Numbered from the stretch's first letter, positions 1 to 9,327 are shown. The stretch: DNA of 64,000 bases from Solimonas variicoloris DSM 15731 (GCF_000382285.1 NZ_KB907937.1:1-64000); one strand, 5' to 3'. The notes: generated by a model from the sequence alone, not told the origin. A program made the numbers and translations.

Positions 1-278
1 CGCCGTCAGGCCGTGGAGCCGGTGATCGGGCACCTGAAGGACGACTGCGGACTACGGCGGAACTGGCTCAAAGGATCGGAAGGGGATGTGCTGCATCCGG
101 TGTTGTGTGCCGCCGGCTACAACCTGCGCTGGTTGATGCGGGCCATTGCCCGGTTGGGACTGAAGGCCCTTTTTGCACTCTGGCTTCTGGTCGGGATGCT
201 TGAGCGGGTGGTCAGTGACGAGGGGGGCATGGCCGCCGGGTCGGCGGCTGGCGGCGGTGAATTGAATATTTCAGGACC
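1..278 (+). mobile_element. 3' remnant of an IS5-like insertion sequence (transposase C-terminus)
   Basis: The frame open from base 1 encodes the C-terminal end of a DDE transposase. It begins [13 protein letters not shown], followed by [13 protein letters not shown] and a hydrophobic tail with the AGYNLRWL pattern. The Glu of VEP with a Lys seven residues later fits the E(6)K/R signature of the IS4/IS5 superfamily, in which this Glu is the third catalytic acid. The rest of the element lies outside the window. No transposase stop codon is seen: the frame continues into leuA-derived sequence near 279-283. The right IS end is probably in the AT-richer stretch 259-278, but no terminal inverted repeat can be confirmed without the other end. 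Assignment to IS5 rather than a neighbouring family is tentative. Confidence 0.75.
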
Positions 279-1599
279 GACTATCTACAACGCCGTGGCG
301 CCGGTGATGCGCCGCGTCGTCTTCAACATGAGCCAGGACGAGGTCGTCGACATGGCGGTCACGCACGTCGGACTGGCGCGCGAACTGGCGGCGCAGTATC
401 CGCAGACCGACTGGCGCTTCGAGTACTCGCCAGAGATGTTCTCGAACACCGAGCTGGAGTTCTCCAAGCGTGTCGTCGATGCCGTCGTCGAGGCGATCGG
501 CGCGACCCGGGAGAAGCCGGTCATCATCAACCTGCCGTCCACGGTCGAGCTGTCGACGCCGAACATCTTCGCCGACATGGTCGAGTGGATGCATCGCAAC
601 GTCGCCAGGCGCGAGGCGATCGTCCTGTCGATCCATCCGCACAACGATCGCGGCACCGGCCTGGCCGCCGGTGAGCTGGGGCTGATGGCGGGCGCCGACC
701 GCATCGAGGGCACGCTGTTCGGCAATGGCGAGCGCACCGGCAACTTCGACATCGTCAACATGGCGCTGAACCTGTACACGCAGGGCGTCGATCCGGGGCT
801 GGATTTCTCCGACATCGACGAGGTGCGCCGCACCGTCGAGTACTGCAACCAGCTGCCGATCTCGCCGCGCCATCCGTACGTCGGCGATCTGGTCTTCACC
901 TCGTTCTCGGGCTCGCACCAGGACGCCATCAAGAAGGCTTTCGCGGCGCGCCAGGACGGCGAGCTGTGGGACATTCCGTACCTGCCGATCGACCCGAAGG
1001 ATCTGGGCCGCAGCTACGAGGCGGTGATTCGCGTCAACTCGCAGTCCGGCAAGGGCGGCATCTCCTACCTGCTGGAGCACGAGTACGGGCTGGTGCTGCC
1101 GCGGCGCCTGCAGATCGAGTTCAGCCAGGTCGTGCAGGAGGCGCTGGACGCGTCGGGCCGCGAGATGTCGGCGGAGGACATCGGCGGCCTCTTCACGCAG
1201 CAGTACTTCGACGCGCAGCGTCCGTACGGCTACGTCTCGCACCATCTGGTCGAGGATTCGACGCGCAACGAGGTCGAGCTGGCGACCGAGATCACCGTCG
1301 ACGGCCGCACGCAGAAGCTGGCCGGTCGCGGCAACGGACCGATCGACGCTTTCATCGCGGCCTTGTCGCAGCAGATCGGCGAGAGGCTGACGGTGGTCGA
1401 CTACCACGAGCACGCCGTCACCGCCGGCGCCGATTCGGCGGCGGTCGCCTACATCGAGCTGAAGCTCGGCGACGGCAAGGCCCTGTTCGGTGCCGGCCGC
1501 GATCCGAACATCGTCACCGCCTCGCTGAAGGCGGTGCTGTCCGGTCTCAACCGCGCGCTGGCGCAGCGCGGCACGGTCGGCGAACGCCGCGTCGCCTGA
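279..1599 (+). pseudogene. leuA: 2-isopropylmalate synthase, 5'-truncated by the IS (LeuA type 2)
   Basis: LeuA condenses 2-ketoisovalerate with acetyl-CoA in leucine synthesis. From [12 protein letters not shown] onward (near 280) the protein follows the long, type 2 LeuA family of pseudomonads and actinobacteria. It has the metal-binding HPHNDRGTG motif, [10 protein letters not shown], the [12 protein letters not shown] stretch, and a C-terminal leucine-sensing regulatory domain ending at 1599. Roughly the first 125-130 residues of the normal ~560 are missing, including the catalytic DLRDGNQ segment, so the TIM barrel is incomplete and the product should be inactive. The frame is fused to the transposase tail without a stop, so a chimeric protein could be made from upstream. 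The missing 5' part may lie beyond the IS outside the window. Confidence 0.85.
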
Positions 1600-2052
1600 C
1601 GCCGGCTGAAGGCCACCGGCCCCGGCTCGCCGCTGCGTGCGGCGGGCCGGGCCGGCCGGCCGGCGGGGCGTCGCCGTCCGAGGGCCGCGCTTGTCAGAGC
1701 CGCACGCTGCGCGGCTTTCTCGCCGGTCTTGCCGCGACACCTCGCTTCGTTCGCGGCAACGATCTCCGGGGCATCGCCGCCGCGTCCGCGCGGTACTGAG
1801 CAGGCCGGCTTCACCGGTGTCGAATCCGGCCCTGGTGCGCGCCAGGAACGGGATCCGGTCGCGTTCAAGAATCCCATCGATTTTCGCATCGCCTCGGTGC
1901 CGTTCGGCCGGCCCGGCCTTCGGCTTGATGTTCGGTGCCTGCGGGCGCGGCGCGATCGGCGAGGGGCCGGACATGCAAGCTCGCCGGCAAGGGCCGGAGG
2001 CCGGGCACTTCGCGCCGGCACCGTGAACGACGCGGCCGGCGAGCAGGCCCGG
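1600..2052. other. GC-rich intergenic region without a convincing gene
   Basis: About 450 bases separate leuA from the glycosylase gene. The open frames crossing it have Arg/Pro/Ala-rich shadow composition and match no family I recognise. A large imperfect GC hairpin lies near 1618-1657. A smaller one (AGCCGC 1698-1703 with GCGGCT 1711-1716, followed by TTCT) could be a weak terminator for leuA. Nothing else is supported. Confidence 0.4.
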
Positions 2053-2058
2053 TAAAAT
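2053..2058 (+). promoter_or_regulatory. -10 box immediately upstream of udg
   Basis: TAAAAT ends 7 nt before ATG 2066 in an otherwise GC-rich stretch, and no Shine-Dalgarno sequence precedes that ATG. A transcript from here would be leaderless or nearly so. No good -35 is visible. Confidence 0.4.
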
Positions 2059-2065
2059 GCCGCGT

Positions 2066-2917
2066 ATGGATTCCGCCCGTCGTCAGCGCGCGCTCAAATT
2101 GCTTGGTCTCGAAACCTGGCAGCGGCGCGGTGTCGTGTCCGAGCCGGTGCCCGCGGCGGCCGCCGAGGCATCCCGTCCGGCGATGTCCCGTCCTGCGGCA
2201 TCGGATCCGGCGCCGGCGCGCGCGGCGCCTGCCGCTTCGCGCCCGCCGCTCGCGGCGGCCGTCGCGCCCCGGCCTGCGTCCGTGCCTGCGGCACCGGTGC
2301 CGGCACCGGCGGCGCCGCGCGAAGTGCCCGGCGACTGGAACGGTCTGCGCGCGGCGGTCGCCGGCTGCGAGGCCTGCAAGCTGTGCCGCACGCGCACCCA
2401 CACGGTCTTCGGCGTCGGCGACGAGCAGGCGCCGCTGATGATCGTCGGCGAGGGGCCGGGCGCCGACGAGGATGCGCGCGGCGAACCCTTCGTCGGCCGC
2501 GCCGGCCAGCTGCTCGACGAGATGCTGAAGAGCATCGGTCGTTCGCGCCAGCAGCACGATGCTGCGAGCGCGGTCTTCATCGCCAACGTCGTCAAGTGCC
2601 GTCCGCCGGGCAACCGCGATCCGGAGGCGGACGAGGTCGAGGCCTGCCGGCCCTACCTCGACCGCCAGATCGAGCTGGTGCGGCCGAAGCTGATCGTCGC
2701 GCTCGGCCGCGTCGCCGCGCAGCGTCTGCTCGACACCGACGCGCCGCTGTCGCGGCTGCGCGGGCCGCTCTATCACTACGGCGCGGCGCGCACGCCGCTG
2801 CTGATCACCTACCATCCCGCCTATCTGCTGCGCAGCCCGCGCGAGAAGGCGAAGAGCTGGGACGACTTGAAGAAGATCCACCAATTCCTCACGCAGCCGG
2901 CGCCGATCTCGTCATGA
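2066..2917 (+). CDS. family 4 (type 4) uracil-DNA glycosylase
   Basis: Removes uracil from DNA to start base-excision repair. After a short N-terminal helix (MDSARRQRALKLLG) comes an Ala/Pro-rich linker of about 75 residues, then the catalytic domain. Iron-sulfur ligands are the CEACKLC pair near residue 100 and two Cys 16 residues apart (VKCRPP and EACRPY). Motif A is GEGPGADEDARGEPFVGRAG and the C-terminal HPAYLLR is the usual second motif. An in-frame ATG at 2057 lies inside the TAAAAT box, so 2066 is preferred; it also matches how relatives begin. The last four bases overlap rimI (ATGA), so the two are translationally coupled. The long low-complexity linker is the only unusual part. Confidence 0.85.
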   Translation: MDSARRQRALKLLGLETWQRRGVVSEPVPAAAAEASRPAMSRPAASDPAPARAAPAASRPPLAAAVAPRPASVPAAPVPAPAAPREVPGDWNGLRAAVAGCEACKLCRTRTHTVFGVGDEQAPLMIVGEGPGADEDARGEPFVGRAGQLLDEMLKSIGRSRQQHDAASAVFIANVVKCRPPGNRDPEADEVEACRPYLDRQIELVRPKLIVALGRVAAQRLLDTDAPLSRLRGPLYHYGAARTPLLITYHPAYLLRSPREKAKSWDDLKKIHQFLTQPAPISS

Positions 2918-3387
2918 GCGCGCAGCCGCAGGACATCTGGCGCCTGTATCCGATGCATCCGGCGCACCTGCCGCAGGTGATGGAGATCGAGCGCGCCGCG
3001 TACACGCATCCGTGGACCGAAGGCATCTTCAACGACTGTCTGCGCGTCGGCTACAGCGCCTGGGTGGTGACCAACACGCTCGGCGAGGTGCAGGCCTACG
3101 CGCTGATGAGCATGGCGGTCGGCGAGGCGCACATCCTCAACATCTGCGTCGCGCCGGAGCAGCAGCGCCTGGGCCTCGCGAGCTTCCTGATGAAGCACCT
3201 GCTGATGGTCGCGCGCGCGGCCGGCGTGACGCTGATGCTGCTCGAGGTGCGCAAGTCCAACAAGGCCGCGCAGCGGCTCTACGACGCCTTCGGCTTCAAG
3301 AAGATCGGCGAACGCCGCGGCTACTATCCGGCCGTCGACGGCCGCGAGGATGCCCTGGTGCTGGCGCTCGAACTGGTCGGCGCATAA
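2914..3387 (+). CDS. rimI: ribosomal protein S18-alanine N-acetyltransferase
   Basis: A 157-residue GNAT acetyltransferase that acetylates the N-terminal Ala of ribosomal protein S18. It shows the RimI order: MEIERAAYTHPW near the N-terminus, then ILNICVAPEQQRLGLAS (acetyl-CoA loop, the R-x-x-G-x-A core near residue 85), then LEVRKSNKAAQRLYDAFGF and RRGYYP at the C-terminus. The start codon overlaps the stop of the glycosylase gene. In many gammaproteobacteria rimI follows tsaB or the holD region; here it sits behind a DNA repair gene, so the pairing may be one of expression rather than function. Confidence 0.88.
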   Translation: MSAQPQDIWRLYPMHPAHLPQVMEIERAAYTHPWTEGIFNDCLRVGYSAWVVTNTLGEVQAYALMSMAVGEAHILNICVAPEQQRLGLASFLMKHLLMVARAAGVTLMLLEVRKSNKAAQRLYDAFGFKKIGERRGYYPAVDGREDALVLALELVGA

Positions 3388-3427
3388 GAACGTCCGCCGC
3401 CGAGCCGGCGCGCAAGGGAGTGTAGGG

Positions 3428-4663
3428 ATGCACAACGATCGCCGCGCCCGTTGGTCCTGGGCGTTCTACGACTGGGCCAACTCGTCGTTCGCGACGACGG
3501 TGATGGCCGGCTTCTTTCCGTTGTTCTTCTCGGCCTACTGGGCGCAGGACCTGGCGCCCGGCGAACGCACATTCTGGCTCGGGCTGGCCAGCTCGCTGGC
3601 CAGCGTGGTGGTCATGATCCTGGCGCCGCTGCTCGGCGGCCTGGCCGACCGCAAGGGCTACAAGAAACGCTTCCTGCTGCTCGCCACGGTGCTCGGCGCG
3701 GCGTCGACGGCGGCGCTGTTCTGGGTCGCCAAGGGCCACTGGCCGCTGGCGCTGACGCTGTTCGCGCTCGGCTCGGTCGGCTTCTTCGCCGGCACCTCGT
3801 TCTACGACTCGCTGATCGTCGCGGTCGCCCGGCCCGAGGAAATGGACCGCACGTCGGCGCTCGGCTACGGCCTCGGCTATCTGGGCGGCGGCCTGCTGTT
3901 CACGCTCAATGTCTTCATGTTCCAGAAGCCGCAGGCTTTCGGTCTCGCCGACGGCGCGCAGGCGGTGCTGTGGTCGTTCCTGATGGTCGGCGTCTGGTGG
4001 ATGCTGTTCTCGCTGCCGCTGTTCCGCCACGTCCACGAGGCGCCGGTGGCCAGCGATGCGGCCTCGGACTGGCACGAGCTGGTGCGCACCTTCCGCCAGG
4101 TGCTGACGATGAAGCCGGTGCTGCTGTTCCTCGCCGCGTACTGGCTCTACATCGACGCCGTCGACACCATCATCCGCATGGCGGTCGATTACGGCACCAA
4201 GCTCGGCTTCGAGCCGGGCGCGCTGATCAAGGCGCTGCTGCTGGTGCAGTTCATCGGCTTCCCGGCGGCGGTCGCCTACGGCTGGCTCGCCGACCGCTTC
4301 GGCACCAAGCGCATGATCTACGTCGCGCTCGTGGTCTACGCCGGCGTCACGCTCGGCTCGTACTGGCTGCAGTCCGAACGCGACTTCTATCTGCTCGCCG
4401 CCGCGATCGGCTGCGTGCAGGGCGGCATCCAGTCATTGTCGCGCTCGTACTATGCGCGCCTGATCCCGGCTGGACAGTCCGGACAGTTCTTCGGTTTCTA
4501 CAACATGCTCGGCAAGTTCGCCGCGGTGCTCGGTCCGGTCGTCGTCGGCCAGACGGCGCTGCTGGTCGACAACCAGCGCCTGCCGATCCTGACGCTGCTG
4601 CCATTCTTCCTGATCGGCGGCTGGCTGCTCGCCCGCGTGCGCGAGCCGGCCAGGACGTCCTAG
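3428..4663 (+). CDS. MFS transporter, UMF1/Atg22-like family
   Basis: An integral inner-membrane protein of 411 residues with about 12 hydrophobic segments. The opening WSWAFYDWANSSFATTVMAG is diagnostic of the UMF1 (unknown major facilitator) branch related to yeast Atg22. The MFS loop signature GGLADRKGYKKR follows helix 2, and AYGWLADRFGTKRM marks the start of the second half. The substrate is unknown for the bacterial members; the yeast relative exports amino acids from the vacuole. The start has a GGGAG-type ribosome site in the 15 bases upstream. Its stop overlaps the end of the convergent acyltransferase gene by 4 bases, leaving no room for a terminator. Confidence 0.8.
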   Translation: MHNDRRARWSWAFYDWANSSFATTVMAGFFPLFFSAYWAQDLAPGERTFWLGLASSLASVVVMILAPLLGGLADRKGYKKRFLLLATVLGAASTAALFWVAKGHWPLALTLFALGSVGFFAGTSFYDSLIVAVARPEEMDRTSALGYGLGYLGGGLLFTLNVFMFQKPQAFGLADGAQAVLWSFLMVGVWWMLFSLPLFRHVHEAPVASDAASDWHELVRTFRQVLTMKPVLLFLAAYWLYIDAVDTIIRMAVDYGTKLGFEPGALIKALLLVQFIGFPAAVAYGWLADRFGTKRMIYVALVVYAGVTLGSYWLQSERDFYLLAAAIGCVQGGIQSLSRSYYARLIPAGQSGQFFGFYNMLGKFAAVLGPVVVGQTALLVDNQRLPILTLLPFFLIGGWLLARVREPARTS

Positions 4664-5256
4664 CCGAGCCCGACGTTCTCGGGTTTTTTCGCGGTGACGC
4701 CGCGGTAGAACGCGAACACCGGCGCCATGTCGGCGTCCCAGTCGCCGCTCGGCCGGAACAGTGGGCCGGTGCCGACCACCTTGCGCCGGTAGTCGATGTA
4801 GGCGGCGAGCACCGGCACCTGCGCACTCGCGGCGAGGTGGTAGAAACCGCGCTTCCATTGCGCGACGTGCGCGCGCGTGCCTTCCGGCGCGAGGCCGATC
4901 AGCAGGCGCTCGCTGTCAGCGAAGGTCTGCGCCGTCTGGCGCACGACGTCGCCCGCGGCGCTGCGGTCGATGGCAATGCCGCCGAGGGCGCGGAAGATTC
5001 GGCCCCAGGGGCCGCGGAACAGCGTGTGCTTGGCGAACCAGTGCAGCTCCAGATCGAGCGCGAGGATCGCGGCAAGGCCGTAGACGAAGTCCCAGTTGGA
5101 GGTGTGCGGCGCGGCGATCACCACCAGTTTCGGTTCGTCCGGCATGCGCACATCCAGCGTCCAGCCGCCGGCGCGCAGCACGGCGCGGCCGAGGGCGCGC
5201 AGCAGGGGACTGCGGCGGCGCGGTACGGCGGCGCCGATCTCGATACGGTCATTCAT
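4660..5256 (-). CDS. 1-acyl-sn-glycerol-3-phosphate acyltransferase-like protein (PlsC superfamily)
   Basis: A 198-residue acyltransferase of the compact PlsC-like group. The catalytic HX4D motif reads PHTSNWDF, the substrate-binding block is LGGIAIDR, and LAPEGTR is the conserved EGT motif. Members transfer acyl groups to glycerol phosphate or related polar acceptors; the acceptor cannot be told from sequence. The start at the ATG of MNDRIEIG is chosen because the sequence upstream is low-complexity and unlike the family. It ends tail-to-tail with the UMF1 transporter gene, overlapping by 4 bases. Confidence 0.75.
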   Translation of the reverse strand: MNDRIEIGAAVPRRRSPLLRALGRAVLRAGGWTLDVRMPDEPKLVVIAAPHTSNWDFVYGLAAILALDLELHWFAKHTLFRGPWGRIFRALGGIAIDRSAAGDVVRQTAQTFADSERLLIGLAPEGTRAHVAQWKRGFYHLAASAQVPVLAAYIDYRRKVVGTGPLFRPSGDWDADMAPVFAFYRGVTAKKPENVGLG

Positions 5257-5394
5257 GGGAAACGCCTGGCACTTTCTCGCAACGGCCTTCGTCCGGCGAA
5301 GGCTTCGGTCTGGCTGTCGGGGCGCCGGTCTGGCGCCGGCGTGCCGCGCATTATCGGGCAAGCGCCGGCGGATTGCGTCGCGCGCCGGCGAGGC

Positions 5395-7377
5395 CTACGA
5401 CAGACGCACGCCGCGCACGGCGCGATGCAGCGCCGCGAGCCGTGCCGCGTCGGGCGCTTCGAGATAGCGGCTGCGCAGATACAGATCGGCGGCCGGCTGC
5501 AGCGTCGCCCGCCATTGCGGTCGGGCGGCGAGCACACGCGCGACGAAATCGCGCGGCCCCTCGTCGGCGCGCGGCCGGTAGCCGCGCCGCGCGAGCTGGC
5601 GCAGCAGGCGCTGCCATTCGCGCTGCGCGGCGTCGTGCGCCCGCGCCGGCGCGGCGCGGCGCAGCAGCACGAAGCCGAGGATCGCCATCGTCGCGGTCAG
5701 CAGCGCGGTCAGGGTCAGGATCATCGTGCGCAGATCGTCGATGCCGAAGCGCTGCAGGAACTGCTGCTGCAGCTCGGGGCCGTAGCCGAGCACCAGTCCG
5801 TTCCAGCGCGCGTTGACCCAGTCCCAGCGCGCCTTCAGCGCGTCGCGCCAGGCGGTGCGGCGGGCGAGGTAGTCGGGCAGGCCCTCGCCGGCGCCGATCG
5901 CCGAGCCGAGGCCGCGCTCGATGCGCGAGGGTGCGATCGCGGCGGTCGGATCGATGCGCTGCCAGCGGCCGTCGAGCCAGACCTCGCTCCAGGCGTGCGC
6001 GTCGGCCTGGGTGATGACGTAGTAGCCGCCGGGCTCGTTGAGGGTGCCGCCCTGATAGCCGGTGACGACGCGCGCCGGAATGCCGGCGGCGCGCATCAGC
6101 ACTGTGAAGGCGCTGCTGTAGTGCTCGCAGAAACCGCGTCGCGTGTCGAACAGGAAGCCGTCGACGCTGTCGCGTGCCAGCGGCGGCGGGCGCAGCGTGT
6201 AGACGAAGTTCTCGTCGCGGATCATGCGCAGCGCGCGGGCGGCGATCGCGGCGTCGGCCAGGCCCTCGTCGCGCCACTGCCGCGCCAGCGCCAGCGTGCG
6301 CGGGTTGTAGCCGTTCGGCAGGCGCGTGAGCCGCTGGCGCTGGCGTGCGTCGAGCGCCGGGGCGAAGGCGAAGTCCGGATTCGACAGCAGGGTGTAGCGG
6401 CGGCGCTCGATGATCGGACGGCGCGCGAGCAGCTCGCCGTTGCCGTTGAGGCGCGCGTCCGGCGGCAGATCGACCGCCTGCGGCAGTTCGAGCGCGAGCA
6501 GCCAGGGCATGCGGCCCGGCTCCAGCGTCAGCTCGTAGCGCACCGCCGTGCCGAGATAGCGGATGTCGCCGTCCTGCAGCGGCGGCGGCGCGCTCCAGCC
6601 CTTGCTCCAGGTGCGACCGTCGAAGCTCTCCAGCACCGGGCCGCGCCAATAGCGCTGGGCGGGCGTCGGCGCCGGGCCGTCGAAGCGCACGCGAAAGGCG
6701 ACGTCGTCGGACTCGATCAGCGCCGCGATGTCGCCGGGCGCCATCGAGTCGCTCAGTCCGCTGCGCGCCGCGCCGGCGTCGGCGGGCAGGCCCCAGATCG
6801 GCCCCGGGATGCGCGGGAACAGCACGAACAGCAGCAGCATCAGCGGCAGCGCCTGCGCGACCATCGCGCCGGCGCGGCGCAGCGTCTGCCGCGGCGGCAG
6901 CTGGCCGAGATGCTGGCATTCGATCAGCAAGGCCGTGATCGCCAGACAGCTGAGCAGCAGGTACAGCGAAGTCCAGATTTCCTGCGAGTACAGAAAATGG
7001 GTGATGAGCATGAAGTACATCAGGAAGATCATCACCATCACGTCGCGGCGGCCGCGCAGCTCGACCAGCTTGAGCGCCGCCATCACGCACAGCAGCGCGG
7101 TGCCGGCGGTCTGGCCGCTGACGCGGCCGAAGCTGGCGTAGACGCCGCCGAGCGCGGCGAACACCAGCGCCGCGCGCAGCAGCTTCGGCGGCATGCGCCA
7201 CTGCCGGCGTGCGGCGAACGCCCGCCACAGCAGCAGCGCGGCGATGAAGCCGGATTCCCAGAGCGGCAGGCGCATCGCATGCGGTGCGAACACCAGCAGC
7301 AGCACCGCGAGCAGGCGCAGCAGCGTGGCGACCGGCAGGTAGTCGCCGAGGCCGGCGGCCGGGGCGCCGGTGCTCAT
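5395..7377 (-). CDS. tgpA: transglutaminase-like membrane protein (TgpA family, DUF3488-transglutaminase-DUF4129)
   Basis: 660 residues. A block of about six N-terminal membrane segments is followed by a large periplasmic domain with the transglutaminase core: Cys in TRRGFCEHYSSAF, His in DAHAWSEVWL and Asp in WQRIDPTAA. One more membrane helix (TLTALLTATMAILGFVLL) and a C-terminal DUF4129-like tail follow. In Pseudomonas aeruginosa the homologue TgpA is essential, with a periplasmic transglutaminase domain. It is the last gene of moxR-DUF58-tgpA, and its ATG overlaps the stop of the DUF58 gene (ATGA), so it is coupled. The substrate is unknown. Confidence 0.85.
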   Translation of the reverse strand: MSTGAPAAGLGDYLPVATLLRLLAVLLLVFAPHAMRLPLWESGFIAALLLWRAFAARRQWRMPPKLLRAALVFAALGGVYASFGRVSGQTAGTALLCVMAALKLVELRGRRDVMVMIFLMYFMLITHFLYSQEIWTSLYLLLSCLAITALLIECQHLGQLPPRQTLRRAGAMVAQALPLMLLLFVLFPRIPGPIWGLPADAGAARSGLSDSMAPGDIAALIESDDVAFRVRFDGPAPTPAQRYWRGPVLESFDGRTWSKGWSAPPPLQDGDIRYLGTAVRYELTLEPGRMPWLLALELPQAVDLPPDARLNGNGELLARRPIIERRRYTLLSNPDFAFAPALDARQRQRLTRLPNGYNPRTLALARQWRDEGLADAAIAARALRMIRDENFVYTLRPPPLARDSVDGFLFDTRRGFCEHYSSAFTVLMRAAGIPARVVTGYQGGTLNEPGGYYVITQADAHAWSEVWLDGRWQRIDPTAAIAPSRIERGLGSAIGAGEGLPDYLARRTAWRDALKARWDWVNARWNGLVLGYGPELQQQFLQRFGIDDLRTMILTLTALLTATMAILGFVLLRRAAPARAHDAAQREWQRLLRQLARRGYRPRADEGPRDFVARVLAARPQWRATLQPAADLYLRSRYLEAPDAARLAALHRAVRGVRLS

Positions 7378-8375
7378 GCCTCGGCCCCGTGCAGCGCCAG
7401 CGCCTTCAGGCACTGGAAGCGGTGCGCGTCGCCGAGTCCGGGCGCGATGACCTGTCCGGGCAGGCGCAGGCCGTAGCGCTGCTGCAGCGCCTCGGCGTCG
7501 AGCACCCAGCGCGTCAGCTGCGACAGGCGCGCTTCGCCATCGAGCTGCGGCAGCGTCGACCAGTCGAGCCAGAGATCCTGATCGAGCGTTTCGTGAAACT
7601 GCTTGACCAGCGGCTGCGGCGATTTCGGCAGGCTCTTCCAGTGGATCGCGCGCGCGGTGTCGCCGCGCTGGTAGGCGCGCAGGCCGCTGAATTCGTCCTG
7701 GCCGGGGCGCTGGCCGGCGTCGAGGCTGCCGTGCCCGGCGGCGCCGGGCGGCAGGCGCCCCGGCGGCGCCGGCTGCGGGAACACCAGCAGCGCGGTGTCG
7801 AGCTCGGCCCAGGTCCAGGCGTGGAACAGGCCGAGCGGATATTCGGTCGAGACGCTGAACACGCCGGCGCGCAGCCAGCCGCGGCGCGGCGCCGGCAGCG
7901 TCAGCGTCAGCAGCACGCCGTCCTGCGCGGGCAGGTCGGCGACCGCTTCCGGCGTCGCCGCCGCGCGTGGCCAGGCCAGCGCGATCGACAGTCGCGGCTG
8001 CAGCGAGGGGTTGTCGATGCGCACTTCGACCTGCGCCGTCTCTCCGGCGAAGACCGGGCGCGCGACGCCGGCGCGCAGCTGCAGGTTGACCAGATTGGCG
8101 TGCGTGTGATGCATGCCGACCAGGCCCAGGCCGGCGAGCAGGAAGGTCAGCAGGAAGGCCATGCTGTTGCTGTAGTTCATCGCCCCGAGCAGCATCACCA
8201 GCAGCATCAGCGCGAAGCCGGCGCCGAAGCGCGTCGGCAGGATGTAGACGCGGTGCCGCGGTATCGCGATCGGGCCCGGCTGGCGTTTGACGCGCGCCAT
8301 CACCCAGGCGTCGATGCGCGCCTGCGCGGCGCGCAGCGGATGCAGCAGCGTCGCCGCGACGCGCCGGATCGGCAT
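7374..8375 (-). CDS. DUF58 domain protein of the MoxR-TgpA operon
   Basis: 333 residues with two N-terminal membrane segments (FGAGFALMLLVMLLGAM and FLLTFLLAGLGLVGM). The conserved DUF58 box contains DEFSGLRAYQRGDTARAIHW. Proteins of this family usually contain a degenerate von Willebrand-like fold and act with MoxR ATPases, probably as chaperone or assembly partners. ATG 8375 is taken as start; a TTG at 8384 in the same frame is an alternative, and neither has a clear Shine-Dalgarno sequence. The stop overlaps the start of tgpA. Confidence 0.8.
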   Translation of the reverse strand: MPIRRVAATLLHPLRAAQARIDAWVMARVKRQPGPIAIPRHRVYILPTRFGAGFALMLLVMLLGAMNYSNSMAFLLTFLLAGLGLVGMHHTHANLVNLQLRAGVARPVFAGETAQVEVRIDNPSLQPRLSIALAWPRAAATPEAVADLPAQDGVLLTLTLPAPRRGWLRAGVFSVSTEYPLGLFHAWTWAELDTALLVFPQPAPPGRLPPGAAGHGSLDAGQRPGQDEFSGLRAYQRGDTARAIHWKSLPKSPQPLVKQFHETLDQDLWLDWSTLPQLDGEARLSQLTRWVLDAEALQQRYGLRLPGQVIAPGLGDAHRFQCLKALALHGAEA

Positions 8376-8415
8376 CGCGCTCAAGCCGCGCCGGTCCGGC
8401 GCCGCGCCGCCGGCG

Positions 8416-9327
8416 TCACGGGATCGCGACCTGGGCGAGGATCGCGGCGGCGCTCGTCGCCGCGCCGTCGCGCTCGGCGGCGGCGACCAGGCGGTGGCCG
8501 ACGACGGCGGCGAACACCGCCTGCACGTCTTCCGGGATCACGCCGCTGCGGCCGTCGATGAAGGCCCAGGCCTGCGCGGCGCGGCGCAGCGCCAGGCCGG
8601 CGCGCGGCGACAGGCCCTGGCGCAGACCCGGCAGCTCGCGCGTGCGCTGCACCAGCGCCAGCAGATAGTCGATCAGCGCCGGCGCGGTGCGCACTGCGCG
8701 CACCTGATCCTGCAGGCCGAGCAGCTGCGCCGGCGTCAGCACCGGCTGCAGCTCGCCGAGTAGGTCGCGGCGCTCGCGCTCCATCAGCAGCTGGCGCTCG
8801 GCCTCGGCCGGCGGATAGCCGAGCGAGATGCGCATCAGGAAGCGGTCGAGCTGCGATTCCGGCAGCGGAAAGGTGCCGAGCTGGTATGAAGGGTTCTGTG
8901 TCGCGATCACGAAGAACGGCTCGGGCAGCGCGCGCGTCTCGCCTTCGGCGGTGACCTGGCGCTCTTCCATCGCCTCGAGCAACGCCGACTGCGTCTTCGG
9001 ACTGGCGCGATTGACCTCGTCGGCGAGCACCAGCTGCGAAAAGATCGGGCCGGGCACGAAGCGGAAGCCGCCGGTCGCGGTCTCGTACACCGACACGCCG
9101 ATGATGTCGGCCGGCAGCAGATCGCTGGTGAACTGCACGCGCTGGAAGTGCAGGCCGAGCACGCGTGCCAGCGCCAGCGCCAGCGTGGTCTTGCCCATGC
9201 CGGGCACGTCCTCGATCAGCAGGTGGCCGCGCGCCAGTAGGCAGGCGAGCACCAGACGCAGCTGCGTGTCCTTGCCGAGGATGATCTGGTTGAGGCTGTG
9301 CAGGACCGGCGCGACGGACGAACTCAT
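8416..9327 (-). CDS. MoxR-family AAA+ ATPase
   Basis: 303 residues. Walker A is IEDVPGMGKTTLA, Walker B is LVLADEVNRA, sensor 1 lies in FFVIATQNP, and the arginine-finger region is PLPESQLDRF. MoxR ATPases act as chaperone-like remodellers, usually for the product of an adjacent DUF58/VWA gene, which is the case here. The start at MSSSVAPV fits the family; sequence further upstream is a GC-rich open frame with no homology. First gene of the moxR-DUF58-tgpA operon, divergent from the patatin gene with about 185 bases between them. Confidence 0.87.
   Translation of the reverse strand: MSSSVAPVLHSLNQIILGKDTQLRLVLACLLARGHLLIEDVPGMGKTTLALALARVLGLHFQRVQFTSDLLPADIIGVSVYETATGGFRFVPGPIFSQLVLADEVNRASPKTQSALLEAMEERQVTAEGETRALPEPFFVIATQNPSYQLGTFPLPESQLDRFLMRISLGYPPAEAERQLLMERERRDLLGELQPVLTPAQLLGLQDQVRAVRTAPALIDYLLALVQRTRELPGLRQGLSPRAGLALRRAAQAWAFIDGRSGVIPEDVQAVFAAVVGHRLVAAAERDGAATSAAAILAQVAIP

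Noticed and set aside
1623-2055. Overlapping open frames in the gap between leuA and the glycosylase gene.
   Set aside because: No start signal, no family resemblance and shadow-like composition; treated as intergenic.
3451-7476. Very long open frames opposite or out of phase with known genes, for example 1341 codons at 3451-7476.
   Set aside because: Arg/Ala/Pro/Gly-rich composition with no domains; at this GC content the other frames of real genes often lack stops.
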